A stretch of DNA of 64,000 nt from Comamonas resistens (GTDB lineage Bacteria; Pseudomonadota; Gammaproteobacteria; Burkholderiales; Burkholderiaceae_C). Made by a program: the position numbers and the translations under genes. Below, in pieces: positions 49,286-59,510 of this stretch. The notes below the pieces were generated by a model. It was given only the letters and a program-made list of their open reading frames with translations. It was not told the DNA's origin and did no database searches. The stretch is from the NCBI RefSeq assembly GCF_030064165.1, contig NZ_CP125947.1, positions 2,480,001 through 2,544,000 of the forward strand, written 5' to 3'. Numbering within the stretch: the stretch's first letter is position 1; each line of letters starts with the position of its first letter.

Positions 49286-52200
49286 TCAGGACAAACCATC
49301 GATTCTACGAGCCTCGGAGGCATCGTGCGGCGGATCATCGCTTTTTGAGGGGGCGCCAGACCATTTGCGGCGCAGCCAGTTCGAAAAATCGTCCAGATAG
49401 CAGTACACCACGGGCACGACGACCAGGGTCAGCAGCGAGGAGGTGATGACCCCGCCGATCACGGCCTGGCCCATGGGGGCACGCTGCTCCGAGCCTTCGG
49501 ATACCGCAAAGGCCAGCGGCACCATGCCGAAAATCATGGCCAGCGTGGTCATCAGAATCGGGCGCAGTCGTACGCGGGCTGCCAGCAGCAGGGCCTCGGC
49601 GCGGGGCATTCCGGGTACGGTCTGGCCTGTGGCTTCATCGCGGTGCGGCTCGCGGGCGCGGATGGCAAAGTCCACCAGCAAGATGGCATTCTTGGTCACC
49701 AGGCCCATGAGCATGACCACGCCGATGATGGAGAACATGGAGAGGGCCGAGCCAAACATCAGCAAGGCCAGCACCACGCCGATCAAGGTCAGTGGCAGCG
49801 AGGTCATCAGTGCCAGGGGCTGCAAGAAGCTCTTGAACTGGCTGGCCAGAATCATGTAGATGAAGATGATGGCCAGGGCCAGTGCGGAGCCCGCATAGCC
49901 GAAGGACTCGGCCATGTTCTTGGCCGCGCCGCTGAACTGATAGCTGTAGCCCGGCGGCAGCGGAATCTGGGCCATGACGGCCTTGATATCGGCCGAGACC
50001 TCACCCGCGCTGCGCTGGTAGACGTTGGCGTTGATGGCGACTTCGCGGTTCAGATTGCGGCGGTTGATCTGGCTGGGACCCGTGCCGTCCACTACGCTTG
50101 CGACCTGATTGAGGCGCACGATACGTGTGCCGCCATCGCTGGCAGCCAGCGCAAACGGCAGCCGCTCCAGGTCCTGCGGCGTGGTGCGGGACTCGGGGGC
50201 CAGACGCACATTGACGTCATAGGTCTGGTCGTCGCTGGCGCGCCAGTTGCCCACGGTCTGGCCCGCAACCCAGGTGCGCAGGGCGCTGCCCATGCTCCCC
50301 ACCGAAAGGCCCAGGTCGGCCGCCGCGTCGCGGTGGACTTCGATATTGACCAGGGGCTTGTTGGGCTTGAGGCTGGAGTCCAGATCGACCAGGCCCGCAA
50401 TGAGACGGATGCGATCCTGCACGATGCGGCTCAGGCGGGCCAGCTCGTCCAGATCCGGCCCCATCAGCGAGAACTCCACCTGCTTTTGGCCGCCTACGGG
50501 CTCGCGCAGGCCCACATGGGTGACGGTGATGCCTGCCACGGCGCGCAGCTGGGTGCGCAGATCGGCTGAAAGCGTATCCACATTGCGCTGGCGTTCGTGT
50601 CGGTCCACCAGCCGCACATAGATGCTGGCGTAGTTCTTGCCGTTGGCATTGCCGGTGTTGATGGTGGTCAGCGTGTAGCGCACCTCGGGCATGCGCCTGA
50701 TGATGGCGTTGACCTGCAGGGCCTTGGCCTCGGTTGCCTCGATGGAAGAGCCCTCGGGCGTGTTGAAGCTGATCTGGGTTTCCGAGAAGTCGGCCTTGGG
50801 CACAAATTCCGTTCCCAGCAAAGGTACAAGCGCGAGGCTTGCTATGAAAATAAGGAATGCTAGGAACAGCGTCAGCAGCTTGTGCGCCAGCGACCAGCGC
50901 AGCAGGGACTGGTAGACATCGGACAGCCTGTCGCTGGCGCGCTCCACCCAGGCGGTGACTTTGCCCAACGTACGGTCATACAGGCTTTTCCGGCCATGTT
51001 CACCATGGGCGTGAATCGCCGGGTCATGCCAGACGCTGGAGAGCATGGGGTCCAGCGTGAAGCTCACGAACATGGAGATCAGCACCGCCGCAACGATGGT
51101 GATGCCGAACTCGTGAAAGAACTGGCCGATGATGCCGCCCATGAAGCCAATGGGCAGAAACACCGCCACGATGGACAAGGTGGTGGCCAGCACGGCTAGG
51201 CCGATTTCCTGCGTGCCTTCCAGCGCCGCCTGATAGGCGTTCTTGCCCATCTGAACATGGCGCACGATGTTCTCCCGCACCACGATGGCATCGTCGATCA
51301 GCAGGCCCACGCACAGCGACAGCGCCATCAGCGTGACCATATTGATCGAGAAACCGAACCAGTACATGAACAAAAAGGTGCCGATCAGCGCAATCGGCAA
51401 GGTCAGCCCGGTGATGATGGTCGAGCGCCAGGAGTTCAGGAACAGGAACACGATCAGCACGGTCAGGGCCGCACCCTCGATCAGTGTCTGGCGCACATTG
51501 TTCACTCCCACGCGGATAGCGCGGGAGTTGTCGGCCACGGCTTCCAGGCGTATGCCGGGCGGCAGCTCGGGCGCGATGGCCCTGGCTGCGGCGTTCAGGC
51601 CGTCCACCACTTCGATCGTGTTTTCGTCCTGGGCTTTCTGTACCGTCATCAGCAGCGTGCGCTGGCCGTTGTAGAGCGACAGCGTCTGCACCTCGGCGGC
51701 ATCGTCCTGCACCCGGGCCAGCTGGCCCACGCGTATGGGGGCGCCATTGCGCTGGGCCACGATGATGTTGGCAAATTCCGCAGGGCGTTTGATGCGCGCA
51801 TCAATCTGCACCACGCGCTCCTGGGTCAGAGAGCGCACGGAGCCTACGGGCAGATCCTGATTCTCCGCGCGCACGGCCTGAGCGACCTGATCGGGCGTGA
51901 TGGAATATGCCTCCAGGGCCCTGGGATCCAGGTAGATATTGATTTCGCGCTGGGTGGCACCCACGAGGTTCACTGCGCCCACGCCGCGCACGTTCTCCAG
52001 CCGCTTTTTCAGCACCTGGTCGGCCCAGCTGCTCAGCGCAATGGCATCGGGCGGCGTCACTGCGGCGTTGTCCGGCCGGCTGATGCCGTGGAGCGCATGC
52101 GGATCAGGCACCACGGCCAGCGACCAGACGGCGGCGCTGGCCGGGTCAAAGCGGATGACGCGGGGCTCCTTGACCTCGTCGCGCAGGGTGGGGCGCACCG

Positions 52201-52540
52201 AAGCCACTTTCTCGCGCACATCGTCGGCCGCGCGGCGGCCGTCGATGTGGAGCTGAAACTCGATGATGACCACGCTGGTACTGTCGTAGCTGCGCGAGGT
52301 CAGGGAGTTGATGCCGGCGACCGAGTTGACCGCTTCCTCGATCTTCTTGGTGACTTCGCTTTCCACGATTTCGGGCGATGCGCCGGGATAGGCGACCGAG
52401 ACCACAACCACGGGAAACTCGATGTTGGGGAACTGATCGACCTTCAGGCGCTGGTAGGAGAACACGCCCAGCACCACAAAGGCCAGCATGAGCATGGTGG
52501 CCAGTACCGGGTTTTTGAGGCTGATGCGGGTGAACCACAT
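49286..52540 (-). CDS. RND (HAE1-type) multidrug efflux permease
   Basis: A 1084-residue inner-membrane proton antiporter with the two-fold AcrB layout: TM1 [20 protein letters not shown], large periplasmic loops, and 12 helices in total. TM4 contains the proton-relay Asp pair in [20 protein letters not shown], preceded by [11 protein letters not shown]. The second half has the conserved segment [20 protein letters not shown] with Lys and Asp. It would export drugs, detergents or organic compounds. The start ATG abuts the adaptor stop (TAAATG). The C-terminus is Ser/Asp-rich ([19 protein letters not shown]). Confidence 0.95.
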   Translation of the reverse strand: MWFTRISLKNPVLATMLMLAFVVLGVFSYQRLKVDQFPNIEFPVVVVSVAYPGASPEIVESEVTKKIEEAVNSVAGINSLTSRSYDSTSVVIIEFQLHIDGRRAADDVREKVASVRPTLRDEVKEPRVIRFDPASAAVWSLAVVPDPHALHGISRPDNAAVTPPDAIALSSWADQVLKKRLENVRGVGAVNLVGATQREINIYLDPRALEAYSITPDQVAQAVRAENQDLPVGSVRSLTQERVVQIDARIKRPAEFANIIVAQRNGAPIRVGQLARVQDDAAEVQTLSLYNGQRTLLMTVQKAQDENTIEVVDGLNAAARAIAPELPPGIRLEAVADNSRAIRVGVNNVRQTLIEGAALTVLIVFLFLNSWRSTIITGLTLPIALIGTFLFMYWFGFSINMVTLMALSLCVGLLIDDAIVVRENIVRHVQMGKNAYQAALEGTQEIGLAVLATTLSIVAVFLPIGFMGGIIGQFFHEFGITIVAAVLISMFVSFTLDPMLSSVWHDPAIHAHGEHGRKSLYDRTLGKVTAWVERASDRLSDVYQSLLRWSLAHKLLTLFLAFLIFIASLALVPLLGTEFVPKADFSETQISFNTPEGSSIEATEAKALQVNAIIRRMPEVRYTLTTINTGNANGKNYASIYVRLVDRHERQRNVDTLSADLRTQLRAVAGITVTHVGLREPVGGQKQVEFSLMGPDLDELARLSRIVQDRIRLIAGLVDLDSSLKPNKPLVNIEVHRDAAADLGLSVGSMGSALRTWVAGQTVGNWRASDDQTYDVNVRLAPESRTTPQDLERLPFALAASDGGTRIVRLNQVASVVDGTGPSQINRRNLNREVAINANVYQRSAGEVSADIKAVMAQIPLPPGYSYQFSGAAKNMAESFGYAGSALALAIIFIYMILASQFKSFLQPLALMTSLPLTLIGVVLALLMFGSALSMFSIIGVVMLMGLVTKNAILLVDFAIRAREPHRDEATGQTVPGMPRAEALLLAARVRLRPILMTTLAMIFGMVPLAFAVSEGSEQRAPMGQAVIGGVITSSLLTLVVVPVVYCYLDDFSNWLRRKWSGAPSKSDDPPHDASEARRIDGLS

Positions 52541-53800
52541 TTAGCGGCCTCCGGCGGCTGGTGGGGAGGAGGCTGTCTGCACTTCCACGGCAGTGCCTTC
52601 GCGCAGACCGCCTGCGGTGCCCGTCAGAATGCGTTCGCCGCCCTGCAGGCCCCGGCGGATCTGCACCCAGGTCGTGCCCTGGTATGCGGTCTGGCTGCCC
52701 AGTTCCACGCGCTGGTGGGCCACGCGCAAAACCGGCTGCGCAGCCGCTTCGTCAGCAGGGTTGGAGGGGGCCGTGGCCGCCGCAGGCTGGCTCGTGCGCA
52801 GCAGCTGCAGATAGGGCTGGGGCTTGTCGGTGCGTACGGCAGTCAGAGGCACGGCCAGCTGACTGGAGTCGCCGGTAATGATGCTGCCTTGCAAAAACAG
52901 GCCAGGGCGCAGTTGTACAGGGCGCAAGCTGCTATCTTTTTTTGCATCGCTGCCGTCAGGCTGCACGGCCAGATAAGCGGCGACGGTGCGCGATCCTGTC
53001 TGCGCGCTGGGGTTGATGCGCACCACCTTTGCCAGCACGGGTGCAAGGTCATCGGCTGCGCCAGGCACTTGCAGCCGGGCCGTCTGGCCCACCTGAACCT
53101 GTACCGAATCGGCAGGGGCCAACTGAGCCTGAATTTCCAGCTGCGCGGTGTTGACGACCTCGACAATGCGGGCCTCGACGCCCACACGCTCACCGCTTTG
53201 CACAAAGCGCTGGGCAATCTGCCCGTCCATGGGGCTGGTGATGACGGAATCCGTCACGGCCTTGCGCGCGGCATCGGCGGCGGACTGGGCGGCCGCCAGA
53301 TTGGCGCGTGCGGTATCCAGATTGGCCTGGGAGGTGGCCAGCGCCGTGGTGGAGATAAAGCCTTTTTGCACCAGTGCGGCGTTGTTGTCCTGATTGCGTT
53401 GCGCTATGACCAGTTGGCCGCGCGATGCATCGGCCTGCTGCTGGGCCTGGCGCCAGCGGGCCGTGGCTTCGGTGGCATCGATGCGGGCCAGCACCTGGCC
53501 GCGTTTGACATTGTCTCCCTCGCGTACCTCCAGGCCGTGCAGCTCGCCGGCCACATAGGCCTTCACAACCGCCGAATGCAAGGCTTGCACAGTGCCGTTG
53601 ACGGGCACGGTCAGCGACAGCTGCAGCGGGCGCACTTCCAGAACCTCGTTGGCTGCTATCTGTATGGGCAGCTCCAGCGGTGCGCTGGAAGCAGCCATGG
53701 CCTGCCTTTTATGCTGTTGATTGCTGAATGCGCGCCAGCCGACAGCGGCTAGCAGGCCGACCACAACCAGACCGATGGTCCAGCGGACGGAAGACTTCAT
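52541..53800 (-). CDS. RND efflux periplasmic adaptor (membrane fusion protein)
   Basis: A 419-residue membrane fusion protein. The N-terminal anchor is VRWTIGLVVVGLLAAVGWRA with no lipobox. It is followed by the split lipoyl domain (VVKAYVAGELHGLEVREGDN and VKRGQVLARIDATEAT), a coiled-coil hairpin (ANLDTARANLAAAQSAADAA), a beta-barrel domain with GQIAQRFVQSGERVGVEA, and a C-terminal membrane-proximal domain. It bridges the RND pump to a TolC-type channel. It is the first gene of a tight two-gene operon (its stop touches the pump start), transcribed away from msrA. ATG at 53800. Confidence 0.93.
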   Translation of the reverse strand: MKSSVRWTIGLVVVGLLAAVGWRAFSNQQHKRQAMAASSAPLELPIQIAANEVLEVRPLQLSLTVPVNGTVQALHSAVVKAYVAGELHGLEVREGDNVKRGQVLARIDATEATARWRQAQQQADASRGQLVIAQRNQDNNAALVQKGFISTTALATSQANLDTARANLAAAQSAADAARKAVTDSVITSPMDGQIAQRFVQSGERVGVEARIVEVVNTAQLEIQAQLAPADSVQVQVGQTARLQVPGAADDLAPVLAKVVRINPSAQTGSRTVAAYLAVQPDGSDAKKDSSLRPVQLRPGLFLQGSIITGDSSQLAVPLTAVRTDKPQPYLQLLRTSQPAAATAPSNPADEAAAQPVLRVAHQRVELGSQTAYQGTTWVQIRRGLQGGERILTGTAGGLREGTAVEVQTASSPPAAGGR

Positions 53801-53977
53801 GGTGTGTGAGGGGCGTTGTGAAGAATACATCCTGAGCGATCAGGGCCAGGGCTTTATTGCAATTTCTGCGGCAAGTGTAGTGGGCCGCCAAAATGGCGGT
53901 AGTGCTAGGCGCTGCGCCCCTGTGAAATCGGGATTGATTCCATACATGGGCGCAGGCTGTTTTCAAAGGAGTGAGCT

Positions 53978-54514
53978 ATGGCAGTGCAGACGATTTATCT
54001 GGGTGGAGGGTGCTTTTGGTGCACCGAGGCTGTGTTCGATCGCGTGCGCGGCATCGTGGATGTGGAAAGCGGCTACGCCAACGGTCATCTGGATCATCCC
54101 AGCTACGAAGCCATCTGCACCGGTCAGACCGGTCATGCCGAGGTGGTCAAGCTCGAGTACGACAGCGATGTCATCGGCCTGCGCGATCTGCTGCTGATCT
54201 TTTTTGCCACCCATGACCCCACCACGCTTAACCGCCAGGGTAACGACGTGGGCACGCAGTACCGCAGTGCCGTCTTCACCACGAATGCAGAACAGGCCAA
54301 GGTGGCGGCCGAGCTGATGCAGGAAATGCGCGACGATGGCGCGTATGACTCCCCAATCGTGACCGAGCTGGAGCCCATCAAGGCCTATTGGCCGGCCGAG
54401 GCCTATCACCAGGATTACTTTCTGCAGCACCCCAACCAGGGTTACTGCGCCTTTGTGGTCGGGCCCAAGGTGCAGAAATTCCAGAACGCATTTGCACGCT
54501 GGCTCAAGAATTGA
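53978..54514 (+). CDS. msrA: Peptide-methionine (S)-S-oxide reductase A
   Basis: A 178-residue repair enzyme that reduces methionine-S-sulfoxide. The catalytic motif GGGCFWC places the sulfenic-acid Cys at 12 and a nearby Cys15, followed by VRGIVDVESGYANGHLDHPS. The family signature GNDVGTQYRSAVF and AEAYHQDYFLQHPNQGYC are present. The C-terminal recycling Cys is that in QGYCAFVV. RBS AAAGGAG precedes the ATG. It is divergent from the RND operon with 177 bp between, consistent with oxidative-stress functions of the region. Confidence 0.96.
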   Translation: MAVQTIYLGGGCFWCTEAVFDRVRGIVDVESGYANGHLDHPSYEAICTGQTGHAEVVKLEYDSDVIGLRDLLLIFFATHDPTTLNRQGNDVGTQYRSAVFTTNAEQAKVAAELMQEMRDDGAYDSPIVTELEPIKAYWPAEAYHQDYFLQHPNQGYCAFVVGPKVQKFQNAFARWLKN

Positions 54515-54703
54515 TGGCCGACCACCAGTGATGCCCGCTTGAGCGCGGTTTGCGGGCAGTGCCTGCAAGCCCGCGTTACACTTCGCTGTCTTTTGCCAGC
54601 CCGATCGGGCTTGCTAGTTCATCGCCTATCCCTCCGGATTCGTCCCTTGTCCACTAGGTTCACTCGCACACAACACCATCGCTCCGCATTGGCTGAGCGG
54701 GGC

Positions 54704-55192
54704 ATGCGCGTGGATGGCTGGTATGCCTACTGGCTGGCTGCCGTGCTGGCACTGGCCATGGTGCTGGGCCCCACACTGGGTCAGATGCACCGGGCAGTGC
54801 ATGCGGCAGGGCTTTCCCCGGTCGTGGCTTCTGCGGTCGGCGCCTCGTGTGAGCAAGCCGTTGGCCATGTTGCAAACGTATCTGCTGCAGATGGAGATAG
54901 CTGTGCGACGCCATGGGCTCTGTCTGCCCAAGCCGAGCAGGGGGCAGCCCCGCCGGATTGCACGGCGGGCAACTGGGTGCATGCGCTGTTTGCCGGTCAC
55001 GGACCGGCCGAATGTCAGCTGCTTGACCAGGCCAACCATGGCTATGCAGGACCGCCAGCAGTTTTGCACTTCGAGGGGGTAGCGCCTGACTCTGCGCTGC
55101 CAGCGCCCTATCTCCCTCGGCCTCACGCCATCTTTGTCGCCGCATCGTTCGATGCGCGCGCACCTCCTGCATCGCAACTTCCACGCGCCTGA
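54704..55192 (+). CDS. DUF2946-like protein, metal-receptor neighbour
   Basis: About 162 residues. An N-terminal hydrophobic helix WYAYWLAAVLALAMVLGPTL (signal or anchor) is followed by HRAVHAAGLS. A Cys-containing middle holds ASCEQAVGHV, GDSCATPWAL and PPDCTAGNW. The conserved end is HALFAGHGPAECQLLDQANHG. These His and Cys pairs resemble the DUF2946 family often linked to metal-related TonB receptors. The start at 54704 is a guess; a longer Leu-start form is possible upstream. The next gene is the TonB receptor, so the two probably form a metal-acquisition unit. Confidence 0.72.
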   Translation: MRVDGWYAYWLAAVLALAMVLGPTLGQMHRAVHAAGLSPVVASAVGASCEQAVGHVANVSAADGDSCATPWALSAQAEQGAAPPDCTAGNWVHALFAGHGPAECQLLDQANHGYAGPPAVLHFEGVAPDSALPAPYLPRPHAIFVAASFDARAPPASQLPRA

Positions 55193-55236
55193 GTTCCTGC
55201 CAGTCCGGGCAGAAAGCAAGCGCGCGTTCTTGAAAT

Positions 55237-55262
55237 TAATAGCAATCAGCGCTTGATGCGTG
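55237..55262 (+). repeat. Short dispersed repeat copy
   Basis: TTAATAGCAATCAGCGCTTG then ATGCG, followed by an inverted AGCGCT. It lies 78 bp upstream of the TonB receptor start. Confidence 0.45.
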
Positions 55263-55339
55263 AGCGCTAGAAGCTGTTTTGATTCATTTTTGCTGCCTCG
55301 CTTCGCACGCCGAAGTGGGCGCAGCTGTGTGGAATTGCG

Positions 55340-57382
55340 ATGTCTTACCGTTCAACTTTGTTTATTTCTTCCTTGCTGGCTGCAGTGCCGGCCGTCCATG
55401 CGCAGGAAGCGGCGACTGCCGAGGCCACTCTCGGCGAGGTCACTGTCTCGACCACCGGCATGGCCGCCAGCGATATGGCCACGCCCGTGCAGGTGCTGGG
55501 CGAGGAGGAGCTGCGCCTGCGCCGTGCTGCCACGCTGGGCGAAACCCTGGCAGCAGAGCCCGGCATCAACGCCAGCCATTTCGGTGCCGGTGCCAGCCGT
55601 CCCGTGATTCGCGGCATGGATGGCGCGCGTGTCTCGGTGCTCAGCGATGGCTCCGAGTTGCTGGATGCCTCCACGGTCAGCCCGGACCATGCGGTCACGA
55701 CCGAGCCCTTGCTGGCAACCCAGATGGAAGTGCTGCGCGGCCCATCGGCCTTGCTCTACAGCGCGGGCGCCATGGGCGGTGTGGTCAATGTGCTTGACGG
55801 CAAGATTGCCACCACCATTCCCGACAAGGCTTTGCAGGGCTCGGCCGAGGTCCAGGCCGGTAGCGCGGCGGGCATGGCAGCAGGTGCTTTTTCTTTGACC
55901 GGGGTTACGCCGCTGGGTGGCAACAATGGCTCGCTGGTCATGCATGCCGAAGGTGCGGCGCGCAATGCGGGCGACTACCGCGTGGGCAGCGGCTGGGGGG
56001 GCGGCGGCAAGGTGCCGGGTAGCTTCAGCCGTGGCAACACGGGCAGCTTGGGCTTATCATGGGTCGGTGACAACGGCTATCTGGGCCTGGCCTATACCCG
56101 ACAGCAGGCCAAGTACGGCTTGCCTGGCCACCAGCACGGTTTTGCAGGCTGCCATGCCCATGGCGACCATCTGCATTGCGGCGATCACGACGGGCATGAC
56201 CATGAGCACGAGGACAGTGGCTCGGGTAGCGTTCCCGTGGTGGACCTGACCAGCGAGCGCTGGGATCTGCGCGGCGAATGGCGCAAACCGGTGGCGGGTA
56301 TCGCCGCCCTGCGCCTGCGTGGCGGCTGGACCCGCTATCAGCATGACGAAATCGAGGATGGCGCCGTTTCCACGACCTTCCGCAATCGCGGCCATGATCT
56401 GCGCCTGGAGATGGAGCACGAGCCCATCGCCGGCTGGCGCGGCACCTTGGGTGTGCAGACGCTGAGCCGCCGCTTCAGTGCCACGGGTGAGGAAGCCTAT
56501 GTGCAACCTACGAATACCGAACGCCAAAGCCTGTACCTGCTGGAGGAATACCGCTGGCAGGACTGGAGCCTGCAGGGCGCCTTGCGCCATGATCGTCAGC
56601 GCATCGATGCCGAGCAGACCGATGTGCAGCGCAAGCACAGCGCGACTTCGTTCTCCCTGGGCACGGTCTGGAAGTTCAGCCCCGGATACAGCGCCACGGC
56701 TTCAGTCACGCGCGGCAGCCGCATGCCCACGGCCGAAGAGCTGTTTGCCAACGGCCTGCACATGGCAACCTCGACCTACGAACTGGGCAATGCCAATCTG
56801 GGGCGTGAACGCTCTCAGGCGCTGGATCTGGGCCTGAGCAAGAACTCCGGCGATACGCAGTGGAAGCTCAACGCCTATCACTACCGTATTCGTGGCTATA
56901 TCTATGGCGCAACGCTGGATGAGCATGAAGGCTTGCAGCTGCTGCAATACACCCAGGGCGATGCACGCTTTACGGGCTGGGAAGCGCAACTGAGTCAGCG
57001 TCTGAACCGAGACTTGAGCGTGACGGTCTTTGGTGATGGCGTACGCGCAAGACTGGACGATGGCTCTGCACTGCCTCGCATCCCGGCGCTGCGCGCAGGC
57101 TTGCGCGTCAATGCCCGTCTGGCGAACTGGGACACCATGGCCGAGTGGACACAGGTGCTGCGGCAGAACCGAACGGCGGCATTTGAAAGCGAGACACCGG
57201 GCTACGGCATGCTCAATCTGGCTGCCAGCTACCAGTGGAAGAGCGGCGGCAACCAGTGGCAGTTCTATGTGAAGGGCCTGAACCTGACCAACCGCCTGGC
57301 GTACGCCGCGACCTCGTTCATCAAGACGGCCGCTCCATTGACGGGCCGTAATCTGATGGTTGGTCTGCGCATGGACTTCTAA
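55340..57382 (+). CDS. TonB-dependent receptor, ZnuD-like, with His/Cys-rich loop
   Basis: A 680-residue outer-membrane receptor. The signal peptide ends at PAVHAQ. The plug domain starts at about residue 30 with LGEVTVSTTGMAASDMATPV and contains GASRPVIRGMDGARVSVLSD. The beta-barrel follows, ending in the expected aromatic residue (GLRMDF). A loop at about 264-292, beginning HQHGFAGCHAHGDHLHCGDH, has around ten His residues, two Cys and several Asp/Glu. Such loops occur in the zinc receptor ZnuD. Zinc, or another transition metal, is therefore the likely ligand (inference). It follows the DUF2946-like gene. Confidence 0.9.
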   Translation: MSYRSTLFISSLLAAVPAVHAQEAATAEATLGEVTVSTTGMAASDMATPVQVLGEEELRLRRAATLGETLAAEPGINASHFGAGASRPVIRGMDGARVSVLSDGSELLDASTVSPDHAVTTEPLLATQMEVLRGPSALLYSAGAMGGVVNVLDGKIATTIPDKALQGSAEVQAGSAAGMAAGAFSLTGVTPLGGNNGSLVMHAEGAARNAGDYRVGSGWGGGGKVPGSFSRGNTGSLGLSWVGDNGYLGLAYTRQQAKYGLPGHQHGFAGCHAHGDHLHCGDHDGHDHEHEDSGSGSVPVVDLTSERWDLRGEWRKPVAGIAALRLRGGWTRYQHDEIEDGAVSTTFRNRGHDLRLEMEHEPIAGWRGTLGVQTLSRRFSATGEEAYVQPTNTERQSLYLLEEYRWQDWSLQGALRHDRQRIDAEQTDVQRKHSATSFSLGTVWKFSPGYSATASVTRGSRMPTAEELFANGLHMATSTYELGNANLGRERSQALDLGLSKNSGDTQWKLNAYHYRIRGYIYGATLDEHEGLQLLQYTQGDARFTGWEAQLSQRLNRDLSVTVFGDGVRARLDDGSALPRIPALRAGLRVNARLANWDTMAEWTQVLRQNRTAAFESETPGYGMLNLAASYQWKSGGNQWQFYVKGLNLTNRLAYAATSFIKTAAPLTGRNLMVGLRMDF

Positions 57383-57425
57383 GCACTGAATCGGCATGTA
57401 GCGATTGCTGAGCAAGCGCTACATG

Positions 57426-58481
57426 CTATAGATAGTGTTGCAAATGGCGCAAGGCGCGGGTGCTGTCCACGCCAATTCTGGCGATGACCTCCAACTCGGG
57501 CACGCCCGCACGCAGCCATTGCACGATGGCCGTGTTGCGCAACACCTGAGGTCCCACCCGCTGCAGTGGGAATTTCTGGCCGTTCTCGGGCTGGGCTTCA
57601 TGGGCGCGCTGAATGATCTGCGAGGCCACATGAAACAGCATGCGGATCGACAGCGGCCCACCGCGGCGCGAATAGAACACCATATGCTCGCCGTCCACAA
57701 CGCTTGCCCCGCGCTGCGCACGGCTGAAACCGCGCCAGGCCCGCAAGGCCTTGGCTACATTGGGTGAAACCTCCAGCAGCCGCTGCTGGGCGGCTCGGCC
57801 GCCATCGATATGCAGATAGCGTAGAGTATTGGATGCGGCACCCTGTTCCTGGTCATCAGGCTCTTGTGTATTGCCATCCCAGACTACGCTTTCGCTGCTG
57901 CGCAAATCCTTCCAAAGTAGTGCGCGTACTTCCTCTGGAGCCAAGGCCATTTCATAGAGCAGCAGGACAATCGCACGGTCGCGGGCATTCTGATAGCCGT
58001 CGGCCTGGGGAAACTGCCTTGGCAGAGCTTTCCAGAGCAGGGGGGGCAGGCAATGCCCTTTGCCGTCTTCCGAAGGGGGGCGCTCCATGGGTTCCAAGCC
58101 GGTTGCCGGGTTGGCCTGTACCCAGCCATGCTCCAGAGCATGATCATAGATACGCTCCAGCAAGCGCCAGTAGCGCCTGCGCGTCACGGGGCTGATTTGC
58201 CTGTCTGGGTGATGGTGGGCCCTTTGGCCTTCGCGAATACGCAAGAAGCTTTGCACATCGACGGCTTCAGCCTCGTTCCAGGGTTTGTTGGCAAGAGTAG
58301 GTGAGCGCTTGGCCTGAGCAGCGCTTTCTTGCGAAGGCTGTTCTCCTGACAAGTGGTAAAGCCAGGCAAGCCAGACCTTTTCGTAATTGCCATCAGGGCT
58401 GGTATCGAGCGGGTCCCAGCTCTTGCTGCCTTCATGGCTCAGCCATTCGTTGAAAACTTCGATACCGGAAGGGATGGACAT
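57426..58481 (-). CDS. Tyrosine-recombinase-fold protein with degenerate active site
   Basis: A 351-residue protein with the core-binding and catalytic layout of phage-type integrases: SPVTRRRYWRLLERIYDHAL (SAM-like) and a catalytic-like segment from about residue 150. The usual catalytic residues are largely lost. The first Arg of the GLRxxE motif is Ala (LLYEMALAPEEVRALLW). The HxxR box reads GPQVLRNT, with His to Gln but the second Arg kept. The GH box reads RIGVDSTRALRH, with His to Val, and no Tyr sits at the expected position (the nearest is in HLQHYL). It is therefore unlikely to be a standard recombinase and may act as a DNA-binding or structural paralogue. ATG at 58481. Confidence 0.82.
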   Translation of the reverse strand: MSIPSGIEVFNEWLSHEGSKSWDPLDTSPDGNYEKVWLAWLYHLSGEQPSQESAAQAKRSPTLANKPWNEAEAVDVQSFLRIREGQRAHHHPDRQISPVTRRRYWRLLERIYDHALEHGWVQANPATGLEPMERPPSEDGKGHCLPPLLWKALPRQFPQADGYQNARDRAIVLLLYEMALAPEEVRALLWKDLRSSESVVWDGNTQEPDDQEQGAASNTLRYLHIDGGRAAQQRLLEVSPNVAKALRAWRGFSRAQRGASVVDGEHMVFYSRRGGPLSIRMLFHVASQIIQRAHEAQPENGQKFPLQRVGPQVLRNTAIVQWLRAGVPELEVIARIGVDSTRALRHLQHYL

Positions 58482-58813
58482 ATTTTTGATGGAAAGGTCA
58501 TGAGAGAAGAGGGCGGTTTGGCTGAATGGGGCTGGCCTGAGATTGCAATTTTCCGGGAAGAAGAAAGCTCTCTGGGCTGAATCCGAGTTCAAGCAGGTGG
58601 GAGGTTTCTGGGGCTTATGTAGTTGCAAAGAGCCAACGCATGGAGCAAAGCCAATTTATCAAGGAGCAACAAGCTGAACAGAGACCAACTCCATATTCAT
58701 ATGAATCTTTTCATTTATTTAATGTAACTTACATGAATTAACTAAACATCATCAAAAACAGAACATGCCAAGAACTCTTAGTTGTCAGGGAGGAGGGCCT
58801 CCCTGAACCCCTA
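58482..58813. other. AT-rich intergenic stretch
   Basis: It lies between the recombinase-like gene and pdxH, both on the minus strand. It contains an AT-rich block (58690-58760) and a hairpin TCAGGGAGG/CCTCCCTGA at 58785-58806, just after the pdxH stop. That hairpin lacks a T tail and is only a tentative terminator. No ORF is supported. Confidence 0.5.
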
Positions 58814-59461
58814 TTACGGCGCCAAACGCTCGCGAATCCAGCTCTGGCCATCCAACCTGTAGCTGAGGCGATCATGCAGGCGGCTTTTGCGGCCTTGCCA
58901 GAACTCCCAGCGGTCGGGCACGAGGCGAAAACCGCCCCAATGCGGAGGACGGGGAGGGTTCAGCAGAAACTGTGCGCCATATTTGGCAGCATTGGCCACC
59001 AGCACGCTGCGACCGCTGATCACCTGACTCTGAGGGCTGGACCAGGCACCGATGCGAGAGTCCAGAGGACGGCTGGCGAAATAGGCATCGCTTTCTTCGG
59101 CACTGACTTTTTCCACGCGCCCCTCGATACGCACCACACGCTCGAGCTCCACCCAGTGAAATTGCAAGGCGGCAAACGGATTGCCTGCCAGTTGCTGGCC
59201 CTTGCGGCTTTCGTAATTGGTGTACCAGACGATGCCGCGTTCGTCATAGCCCTTGATCAGCACGATGCGCGTGCTGGGACGCATATCACCGCTGACAGTG
59301 GCCACGGTCATTGCATTGGGCTCGGGTACCTGGGCACGCACAGCTTCCTGCAGCCATTGATCAAACTGCTGCAAAGGATCTGCATCGGAAGCGGACTCAC
59401 TGAGCTCTGCGCGCTCATAGCTCTTGCGCAGGTCTGCGATGGAAGAAGATAGGCTGCTCAT
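58814..59461 (-). CDS. pdxH: Pyridoxine/pyridoxamine 5'-phosphate oxidase
   Basis: A 215-residue FMN-dependent oxidase making pyridoxal 5'-phosphate. Key segments are [20 protein letters not shown] and [20 protein letters not shown]. The FMN-binding [20 protein letters not shown] and [13 protein letters not shown] follow, then the C-terminal [20 protein letters not shown] that ends in RERLAP, as in PdxH. The ATG at 59461 is used. It is divergent from the nucleotidyltransferase gene with 49 bp between starts. Confidence 0.96.
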   Translation of the reverse strand: MSSLSSSIADLRKSYERAELSESASDADPLQQFDQWLQEAVRAQVPEPNAMTVATVSGDMRPSTRIVLIKGYDERGIVWYTNYESRKGQQLAGNPFAALQFHWVELERVVRIEGRVEKVSAEESDAYFASRPLDSRIGAWSSPQSQVISGRSVLVANAAKYGAQFLLNPPRPPHWGGFRLVPDRWEFWQGRKSRLHDRLSYRLDGQSWIRERLAP

Positions 59462-59510
59462 GTCTGCATTGTGCCGCGCGCCAAGGCCTGGCGTTATGCT
59501 CAGGCGCAAT

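Noticed and set aside
51257..53752. 831-codon plus-strand frame
   Set aside because: It is antisense across the RND permease and adaptor. The translation is Gly/His/Arg/Gln-rich with no family resemblance.
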